A DNA stretch of 27,379 nucleotides. It comes from Nitrosopumilaceae archaeon. Lineage in GTDB: Archaea; Thermoproteota; Nitrososphaeria; Nitrososphaerales; Nitrosopumilaceae. The stretch spans positions 1-27,379 of the forward strand of contig JAGWAW010000002.1 in NCBI GenBank assembly GCA_021296165.1, in the 5' to 3' direction. Positions 22,370-27,379 of the stretch are shown one piece after another (the first letter of the stretch is position 1; the number at the start of each line of letters is the position of its first letter). Under the pieces are notes generated by a model. The model saw only the letters and a list, made by a program, of their open reading frames with translations. It ran no database searches and was not told the origin of the DNA. Made by a program: the position numbers and the translations under genes.

Positions 22370-22501
22370 TCAATATTGGGGTTCTATCGCAAGAATGAGT
22401 GATTGATCTAAATTATCCAGATCCGGCACCATGATCTGTCCCAGTTGAGGGTACGGGCTGTCAACTACAAGAACTCCCTGCTGTGATAAGGATGCCAACA
22501 T
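22370..22501 (-). CDS. 43-aa hypothetical ORF downstream of DHPS (uncertain)
   Basis: A 43-codon frame beginning ATG at 22501, after two in-frame stops. It has a protein-like sequence (QQGVLVVDSPYPQLGQI, then MVPDLDNLDQSLILAIEPQY). It lies 43 nt past the dihydropteroate synthase stop on the same strand. It may be the tail of a decayed gene. No motif is recognised, and chance cannot be excluded. Confidence 0.25.
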   Translation of the reverse strand: MLASLSQQGVLVVDSPYPQLGQIMVPDLDNLDQSLILAIEPQY

Positions 22502-22544
22502 TCCTGCCGACTATCATGCATACGCGCCGCCGAGATGTTTCCAG

Positions 22545-23399
22545 CTAAAACTGTAGCCTGCCAGTAACCAACGAGGCCACCCGCACGGCATCCCGGCTCT
22601 CTGCCACGTTGTGGGTGCGAATAATGTCGGCGCCCCCCGCCACGGCCAGCGCCTCGGCGGCCAGGGATCCGAACATCCTGCCGTCCGGCCCCCTGCCGTC
22701 CAGCATGCGTCCTATGAAGGACTTGTTGGATGCCGAGACCAGCACGGGCAGGCCCCCGCCCACCTCCCTCAGCGTACCCAGCATGGAGGCGTCCCGGCGC
22801 GCCCAGTCGTCCCGTATCTTGGTGTGCAGGCCCCCAAGCCCCCCGTCCCTGAAGAAGCCTATGGCCGGGTCCACCGCCAGCTTGTCCGGATCCGCCCCGT
22901 ACTCCAGGGCCCTCCGCACCGCCCCAGACAGTATGGCGGCGGTGTCGGTCGCGTCGCCGGTGCGCGTGCCCGGATCGTGGGCGCACAGTACCACCGACGG
23001 ATCATACCTGGATATCACCGACCGCATACCCGGATCATACATCAGGCCGGTGACGTCATTCAGTATGGATGCTCCCGCGTCCATGGCCGCGCCGGCCACC
23101 CTGCTGCGGCACGTGTCCACCGAGACCGGCAGTCTACACGACTCCACGACGGCACTAACGCCAGCCACCGCCCTCTCCCTCTCAGTATCCTCGGAGACCC
23201 AGGTGTCCAGGTATGGCGCCGTGGACATCCCCCCCACGTCGATGTAGTCGGCGCCGTCCCCCGCCATGCGGGCGGCCGCGCCGGCCACCATGTCGCGCGA
23301 TATCCTTACCGACGCGCCGTGGAACGACTCGGGACTGGTGTTGATTATCCCCATTATGCGCACCGGGCAGCCGGGCCCCGCCGCCAGTCCACCAATCAT
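22545..23399 (-). CDS. folP: dihydropteroate synthase family protein
   Basis: A 284-residue TIM-barrel enzyme of the DHPS family, which joins 6-hydroxymethyl-dihydropterin diphosphate to p-aminobenzoate or an analogue. The pterin-site motifs are visible: GIINTSPESF (about 17-26), DVGGMST (about 54-60), VSVDTC (about 94-99), LNDVTG, DPAIGFF (about 178-184) and the C-terminal IIRTHNV (His of the R-x-H motif). The usual SRKSF loop reads SNKSF here, so the conserved arginine is lost. I chose the ATG at 23399, which has a TATA-like box 25 nt upstream; upstream in-frame starts overlap the promoter. It is divergent from the MptE-like gene, which would supply its substrate. Confidence 0.85.
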   Translation of the reverse strand: MIGGLAAGPGCPVRIMGIINTSPESFHGASVRISRDMVAGAAARMAGDGADYIDVGGMSTAPYLDTWVSEDTERERAVAGVSAVVESCRLPVSVDTCRSRVAGAAMDAGASILNDVTGLMYDPGMRSVISRYDPSVVLCAHDPGTRTGDATDTAAILSGAVRRALEYGADPDKLAVDPAIGFFRDGGLGGLHTKIRDDWARRDASMLGTLREVGGGLPVLVSASNKSFIGRMLDGRGPDGRMFGSLAAEALAVAGGADIIRTHNVAESRDAVRVASLVTGRLQF

Positions 23400-23400
23400 A

Positions 23401-23428
23401 CATTTTAACGACAACGATACCATAATAG
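23401..23428. promoter_or_regulatory. interleaved divergent promoters of folP and the MptE-like gene
   Basis: Only 31 bp separate the two starts. A plus-strand TATA-like CATTTTAAC (23401-23409) lies 26 nt before the GTG at 23431. A minus-strand CTATTATGG (23420-23428) lies 25 nt before the ATG at 23399. The TATA box of each gene sits next to the transcript start of the other, so the two promoters probably compete. Confidence 0.45.
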
Positions 23429-23430
23429 TT

Positions 23431-24819
23431 GTGTTACCGGGGTGGGACAGGCAGTACAGGAGCATAGTAGCCGAGTTCGGATACAGCCCTCAGGAGGACT
23501 CCCGCGCCGCAGCCCTGCTGGACGAGATGCTTCCGGGCCCGCCGGACACGGGGCGCCTCCGGGATATAATATCCGGAAGGACCGTGGTCTGCGCCGGCGC
23601 CGGGGCGTCCCTATTGGAATCCCTACCGCACATAGGGCGCTCGTCGGCGTCGTGTATAGCGGCCGACTCGGCACTGCCGCCGCTCCTCAAGCACGGCATA
23701 CTCCCCGATATAGTGGTCACGGACTTGGACGGGGATGCCGAATCCCTGACGGTAGCCGCCGGCCGGGGGTCAATGATCGTGGTGCACGCCCACGGCGACA
23801 ATGCGGACCGCCTGCACATGGCGCGTGGGCTGCCCGGATGTATTGGAACGGCCCAGACGCCGCCCACCGGGCACGTGCAGAACTACGGCGGCTTCACCGA
23901 CGGGGACCGGGCGGCCTTTCTGGCTAGCCGGTTTGGGGCCCGGCGCATAATACTCTGCGGCATGGACCTGGGCGGGCCGGTCACCGGCTGGTCCAACAGC
24001 ACGCCCGAGAAGCCCCGCAAGCTCCGGGCCGCCGCCAGGCTGCTGGAGTGGATGGCCAAGTTTACGTCCTCGTCGCTCTACACCGTGTCGTACCCGCTTC
24101 GGGGCTTTCAGGTAATATCTCCGGATCAAATCTCTAGGTTGGCCGGCGAACGATCATCCCATAAAAATAATAATCGTCCCCCGCCGCCACAGGTGGTGAA
24201 ACTCAGCTCCGAGCAGATCCAGGGCATTGCCGCCCTTCGCGAGAAGCTGAACGGGCGCGTCATACAGCTGCATGAGGAGCTGGAGGAGACCAACCTGAAC
24301 ATAGCCGCCCTGGATGCGGCTCTGAAGCGGTCCAGCTTTGCAAAGGCCTCCGAGTACACCCCGCAGGACGAGGCTCCTCCCGAAGAGCCGCCCGCCCCCC
24401 AGGCCGACATGCATAATGCAGCCGAGCCGCCCCGAACCGCGGCTCCGGCCCATGATGCCGGGCCGTCCGCCCCCAAGCCCATCACCGCCGCAAAGAGGGA
24501 TGACCCCATAGGATTCATCCGCACGTACCCCGACCGGATAGTTGTGGAGATAGAGGAGGATGTCACAATACCTACGGCCACCTCCCCATTCCGGACATTC
24601 TTCTTGGACCGCGTGCTGGGCGAGATGGAAAAGAAGGACACCGCCGAGGTGGATGCGGGCCTCCTCCCGGCCGGCTCGGCCCTGTCGTTTGAGATAGACG
24701 ACCCTGGCGGGAGCATCAGGGGGATGACAATAACCAACTACCGCACCGACGAGAGGGCGCGGGAGATAGACAGCACGGTCAGGTGGGTCCTGAACAGGAT
24801 GCTGGAGAATGCCGGCTGA
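23431..24819 (+). CDS. MptE-like (DUF115) pterin diphosphokinase with C-terminal extension
   Basis: A 462-codon frame. Residues 1-235 match DUF115/MptE, which makes 6-hydroxymethyl-7,8-dihydropterin diphosphate. The GAGASL loop (about 53-58), AADSALPPLL (about 74-83), DIVVTDLDGD (about 91-100), VHAHGDN and LCGMDLGG are all present. The rest is different: a short Asn/Pro-rich junction at about 243-254, a coiled-coil-like helix (IQGIAALREKLNGRVIQLHE.., about 262-300), a Pro/Ala-rich linker and a compact C-terminal domain (IGFIRTYPDRIVVEIEED.., 365-462). A promoter-like box lies at the junction, so the C-terminal part may also be made alone from GTG 24193 or 24196. The start is the GTG at 23431. 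Its end overlaps guaA by 11 bp. Confidence 0.8.
   Translation: MLPGWDRQYRSIVAEFGYSPQEDSRAAALLDEMLPGPPDTGRLRDIISGRTVVCAGAGASLLESLPHIGRSSASCIAADSALPPLLKHGILPDIVVTDLDGDAESLTVAAGRGSMIVVHAHGDNADRLHMARGLPGCIGTAQTPPTGHVQNYGGFTDGDRAAFLASRFGARRIILCGMDLGGPVTGWSNSTPEKPRKLRAAARLLEWMAKFTSSSLYTVSYPLRGFQVISPDQISRLAGERSSHKNNNRPPPPQVVKLSSEQIQGIAALREKLNGRVIQLHEELEETNLNIAALDAALKRSSFAKASEYTPQDEAPPEEPPAPQADMHNAAEPPRTAAPAHDAGPSAPKPITAAKRDDPIGFIRTYPDRIVVEIEEDVTIPTATSPFRTFFLDRVLGEMEKKDTAEVDAGLLPAGSALSFEIDDPGGSIRGMTITNYRTDERAREIDSTVRWVLNRMLENAG
24161..24172 (+). promoter_or_regulatory. internal TATA-like box at the MptE fusion junction
   Basis: ATAAAAATAATA, the most AT-rich run in this gene. It lies 26 nt before the in-frame GTG-GTG at 24193-24198, exactly where the second part of the protein begins. 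It may drive a separate transcript for the C-terminal domain and guaA. Confidence 0.45.
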
Positions 24820-26344
24820 GACGACCGATCGCATAGCGGTGCTGGATTTTGGTTCCCAGTACAGCCACCTGATATGCCGGCGCATCAGGGACTTTTCGGT
24901 GCGGGCCGAACTGCTCCCGTTTGATGCGCCCGCCGCCGAGGTGCTATCCGATGGCACCCTGGGGATAATACTGTCCGGGGGGCCGGCCAGCACGTACGAG
25001 GAGGGCGCTCCCATGCCGCAGCAGGGCATAGTGGAGTCCGGACTCCCCATATTGGGCATATGCTACGGCCATCAGGTGATAGTCACCAAGTATGGTGGGC
25101 GCGTTCGGCGCGTCTCCCGGGAGTATGGCCCCTCCACCCTGACCGTGGACGACGAGTCGGGGCTGCTGGCCGGCATAGGCCCCACTGTCCGGGCCTGGAT
25201 GAGCCACGGCGACGAGGCCGAGGAGATACCCGAGTCATTCCATGTCATAGGCCACACGGAGGGGGCCGCGGCGGCAGCCATATCCGACAGGGCCGGCCGC
25301 ATATTCGGAATACAGTTCCATCCGGAGGTGGCACACACGCCCCGGGGAACGGACATCCTGCGGAACTTTGCGGTGGGCATATGCGGCGCCCGGCAGGAGT
25401 GGACCATGGAGGCGTTCGTGGAGCGGTCGGTGCGGCGGCTCTCGAATATTTCTGGCCGCATACTGTGCGGCGTCAGCGGGGGTGTGGACTCGAGTGTGGC
25501 CGCCGCCCTGCTGCACCGGGCTGTAGGGGACCGGCTCCAGTGCATCTTCGTGGACAACGGCCTGCTGCGATACCAAGAGGCCTCCCAAGTCACCGATATG
25601 TTCTCCGGGCTGGGCGTCAACTTTGACACGGTAGATGCTTCCGTATCGTTCTTGGCGGCGCTGGAGGGCGTGGACGACCCCGAGGCAAAGCGCAAGATAA
25701 TAGGCGAGGAGTTCGTGCGCGCCTTCACCAGATACTCCAAGGAGAAGGACCAGTTCAAGTGGCTGGCCCAGGGCACCCTGTACCCGGATGTAATAGAGAG
25801 CGGTGTCTCCGGCGGGCCGGCGGCGGTGATAAAATCGCACCACAACGTGGGCGGGCTCCCCGACTGGCTGGGACTGGAGGTTTTGGAACCGCTGCGGGAC
25901 CTCTACAAGGACGAGGTCCGGAGGCTGGGGCGCATACTGGGGCTCCCCGAGCGGTTCTTGGTGAGGCACCCGTTCCCCGGGCCGGGGCTGGGCGTGCGCG
26001 TAATGGGCGAGGTGACCACCGAGAAGCTCCGCATATGCCGGGAGGCCAGCCACATAGTGGAGGAGGAGCTGGACCGGGCCGGCCTGTACGATTCAGTGTG
26101 GCAGGCATACGCGGCGGTGGGCGACGACCGGGCCGTGGGGGTGGTGGGCGACTTCCGCCTGTACGGGTACGTGGTCATGATCCGGGTGGTCGAGTCGGTG
26201 GACGCCATGACGGCGGACTGGGCTAGATTGGACCACTCACTGCTGGGTGCGATGAGCAGCCGCATCACCAACGAGGTGGAGGGCGTCGCTTGGGTCACCT
26301 ATGCGATATCCAGCAAGCCGCCGGCCACCATCGAGCCGCAGTAG
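24809..26344 (+). CDS. guaA: GMP synthase (glutamine-hydrolysing), single chain
   Basis: The 511-residue enzyme that converts XMP to GMP. The N-terminal class I glutamine amidotransferase has nucleophile Cys85 in GICYGHQ and the His/Glu of QFHPEVAHT (about 166-174). The PP-loop ATP-pyrophosphatase follows, with GVSGGVDSSVA at about 217-227, and the dimerisation domain ends the protein (FPGPGLGVRVMGEVT, about 390-404). Many archaea split this enzyme into two genes; here it is fused as in bacteria. The C-terminus reads PPATIEPQ in place of the common TIEWE. The ATG at 24809 overlaps the end of the MptE-like gene by 11 bp, so the two are co-transcribed and probably coupled. Confidence 0.95.
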   Translation: MPAETTDRIAVLDFGSQYSHLICRRIRDFSVRAELLPFDAPAAEVLSDGTLGIILSGGPASTYEEGAPMPQQGIVESGLPILGICYGHQVIVTKYGGRVRRVSREYGPSTLTVDDESGLLAGIGPTVRAWMSHGDEAEEIPESFHVIGHTEGAAAAAISDRAGRIFGIQFHPEVAHTPRGTDILRNFAVGICGARQEWTMEAFVERSVRRLSNISGRILCGVSGGVDSSVAAALLHRAVGDRLQCIFVDNGLLRYQEASQVTDMFSGLGVNFDTVDASVSFLAALEGVDDPEAKRKIIGEEFVRAFTRYSKEKDQFKWLAQGTLYPDVIESGVSGGPAAVIKSHHNVGGLPDWLGLEVLEPLRDLYKDEVRRLGRILGLPERFLVRHPFPGPGLGVRVMGEVTTEKLRICREASHIVEEELDRAGLYDSVWQAYAAVGDDRAVGVVGDFRLYGYVVMIRVVESVDAMTADWARLDHSLLGAMSSRITNEVEGVAWVTYAISSKPPATIEPQ

Positions 26345-26742
26345 TGCCGGATCCGCGGGTATGCGTGCGCCGGCGCCAAAGTGTGTGGTAGACCAACCCT
26401 TACCCGGGCGCTGTGGTCCGCACGGCGCCTTGCCGGATATGGGACGCGCGTCTTGCGCGGTTATCCGCGGCAGCGGCACAAACGTTCAGTGCGGGACAGC
26501 CGATCCTGCATTTCTGCGGTTCCGTCCGGCGCCGTGCTCCGAAAATATAGGATCCTGTCTTGGCGCGCCATGAGCCAGGCATTATATCTGGGATCATAAA
26601 CGACCCACCTGCTTTATGCCAAAAATTTCCCACCAGGATCTCCAAACAGGGTATTGCGCGGATCAAGCCTTATTTTTACCAGAACACCGGAATAATGCTC
26701 CCATAAAAGCGGCTCTTGGCAGGCCGTCCGACTGTTCTATGA

Positions 26743-26758
26743 AGATTATGCATAAACC
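26743..26758 (+). repeat. isolated copy of the IS terminal sequence
   Basis: AGATTATGCATAAACC matches the left IS end (AGATTATGCATAGACC) at 15 of 16 positions. No transposase or opposite end is seen nearby, so it may be a remnant or a short non-autonomous relative. Confidence 0.45.
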
Positions 26759-27010
26759 AATTCTAAACGGGAAACAAGGAAATTTTACGAGGGATCCTGT
26801 TACGGTGCAGTGGTCTGTGTATCTTATCTGATGTGCCTGTCTAGGGCGCCCTTCCTCACTGATTTATATCCGGTCTAGCATGATGCGCACAAACGGCCTA
26901 TGCTATGGGGATATCCATGGACCGACCATGTACTAGTGCTGGGGCATCACGCGCGCGGCCAACGAGCGCCCAAGCGGAATGTACCGCCAGTGAGTAGCCA
27001 CTCCGCGATC

Positions 27011-27017
27011 AAAAAAA
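27011..27017 (-). terminator. T-tract after the small basic peptide gene
   Basis: Seven consecutive T on the minus strand, about 30 nt past the stop of the 29-aa gene, in the same GATC-adjacent context as the T-tract at 14732. It is a probable archaeal terminator. Confidence 0.5.
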
Positions 27018-27047
27018 GAGTCAAACACGTAATGTTAGTGTGCGCTG

Positions 27048-27137
27048 TTAGTTGTGAGGGTTCTTTCCTGACGGATTCCCTGTCTTGCTGGCACCGCCGG
27101 CCTTGCCGGCGCCGCCACCTCTTCCTGCTTTTGCCAT
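27048..27137 (-). CDS. 29-aa Gly/Lys-rich basic peptide
   Basis: A 29-codon gene starting MAKAGRGGGAGKAGG and ending with SKTGNPSGKNPHN. It is almost entirely Gly, Ala, Lys, Ser and Asn, basic and surely disordered. Its ATG at 27137 lies 27 nt from a clear TATA box (27161-27168, minus), and a T-tract terminator follows about 30 nt after the stop. So it forms a complete, compact transcription unit of about 130 nt. It could bind nucleic acid or be a stress-type small protein. I know no family with certainty, and no partner lies nearby. Confidence 0.55.
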   Translation of the reverse strand: MAKAGRGGGAGKAGGASKTGNPSGKNPHN

Positions 27138-27160
27138 AAAGGGGGTTGTGCCCCGCGTGG

Positions 27161-27168
27161 ATATAAAC
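27161..27168 (-). promoter_or_regulatory. TATA box of the 29-aa peptide gene
   Basis: Minus strand GTTTATAT centred 27 nt before the ATG at 27137, consistent with a leaderless transcript. Confidence 0.6.
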
Positions 27169-27180
27169 AACGCGAACAAG

Positions 27181-27320
27181 GGAGATTATTCGCATCTCTC
27201 CAAATCACTACAGTCGAGTGTGAATCTGCTGTAAAGTTGGAGATTGTGAATATTCTCCAAGTCTAACCACTGGTCCGTCGTTTCTACTCTCTCCACTACC
27301 TAGGGGAATATTCACAATCT
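27181..27320. repeat. inverted-repeat cluster at the window edge
   Basis: AGATTGTGAATATTC (27241-27255) and its exact reverse complement GAATATTCACAATCT (27306-27320) face each other across 50 bp. A local hairpin TTGGAGA / TCTCCAA (27237-27243 and 27254-27260) overlaps the first arm. A similar but less perfect unit (GGAGAT..ATCTCTCC) lies at 27181-27202. No coding frame is present. The arms may be ends of a miniature element or a structured RNA; the window ends 59 bp later. Confidence 0.5.
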
Positions 27321-27379
27321 AATTGATCTCAAACAATAGCAAGATTTTGTCGATTTTTGTCCAAAATGTGCCTGTCCCT

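Larger units (their letters stand above)
26345..27047. other. long non-coding region after guaA
   Basis: About 700 bp with no convincing gene. The first 200 bp are GC-rich. A TATA-like AAAATATAG (26542-26550) lies about 24 nt before a 9-codon leaderless-type frame starting ATG 26570 (MSQALYLGS). Another, TTTATATCC (26863-26871), resembles the promoter of the small peptide at 27137, but no good frame follows; it could start an RNA. A match to the IS end is at 26743. Longer frames lack motifs. No tRNA or rRNA is seen. Confidence 0.4.

Noticed and set aside
26616..26831. 71-codon plus-strand frame after guaA
   Set aside because: It runs straight through the IS-end-like sequence, has no motif, and its nearest TATA-like boxes are at unsuitable distances.
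26831..27376. Direct repeat ATGTGCCTGTC at 26831 and 27366
   Set aside because: Only 11 bp, with no extended similarity and no bounded element between; it could be chance.
1..27379. CRISPR array, rRNA operon or prophage
   Set aside because: No regularly spaced repeats, no conserved rRNA segments and no phage structural or integrase genes were seen.

Overview
The window looks like a chromosomal segment of a GC-rich archaeon, most probably a thaumarchaeon (Nitrososphaerota) of the Cenarchaeum type. It encodes a TATA-box binding protein, a fused MptE-like (DUF115) pterin kinase, an archaeal-style valyl-tRNA synthetase and single-chain GMP synthase. Many genes have an A/T-rich TATA-like box 24-30 nt before an ATG, GTG or TTG start, which is the pattern of leaderless archaeal transcripts. 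Isoleucine is very often ATA despite the high GC. The assignment rests on gene content and style, not on a database match.

Layout. 1-2.7 kb: a multi-pass membrane protein facing an M3-family oligopeptidase, with two hairpins between them. 2.9-4.9 kb: a complete insertion sequence with 18-bp terminal inverted repeats, a probable TA target duplication and a DDE transposase with a low-complexity linker. 4.9-6.8 kb: an AT-richer patch with a two-gene cassette (95-aa protein of unknown function plus a 2-oxoglutarate/Fe(II) oxygenase), then a gene-poor stretch. 6.8-10.2 kb: a minus-strand operon of pterin-carbinolamine dehydratase, a PTPS-like protein and valS. A shared TATA element separates it from an asparagine-synthase-like gene. 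11-15.6 kb: purB, tbp, a membrane-anchored Ig-like protein, a divergent PII protein, a tiny membrane peptide, a stand-alone Lrp/AsnC effector domain and an ASCH protein. 15.7-22 kb: an AAA/DUF4143 ATPase, a coupled MoxR-VWA pair and a lipoprotein made of two tandem substrate-binding domains. 22-22.5 kb: an AT-rich patch with two small uncertain ORFs. 22.5-26.3 kb: a dihydropteroate synthase diverging from the MptE-like gene, which overlaps guaA. 26.3-27.4 kb: largely non-coding, with a 29-codon Gly/Lys-rich peptide gene, a fragment resembling the insertion-sequence end, and inverted repeats at the edge.

Themes. Pterin/folate chemistry recurs (dehydratase, PTPS-like, DHPS, MptE-like), as do purine synthesis (purB, guaA) and nitrogen or amino-acid sensing (PII, Lrp-like, binding-protein lipoprotein). 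The least ordinary elements are the oxygenase cassette, two very short upstream ORFs that overlap the starts of the adjacent Lrp-like and ASCH genes, the PII protein lacking conserved nucleotide-binding residues, the MptE fusion with a promoter-like box at its junction, and small peptide genes with their own TATA boxes.
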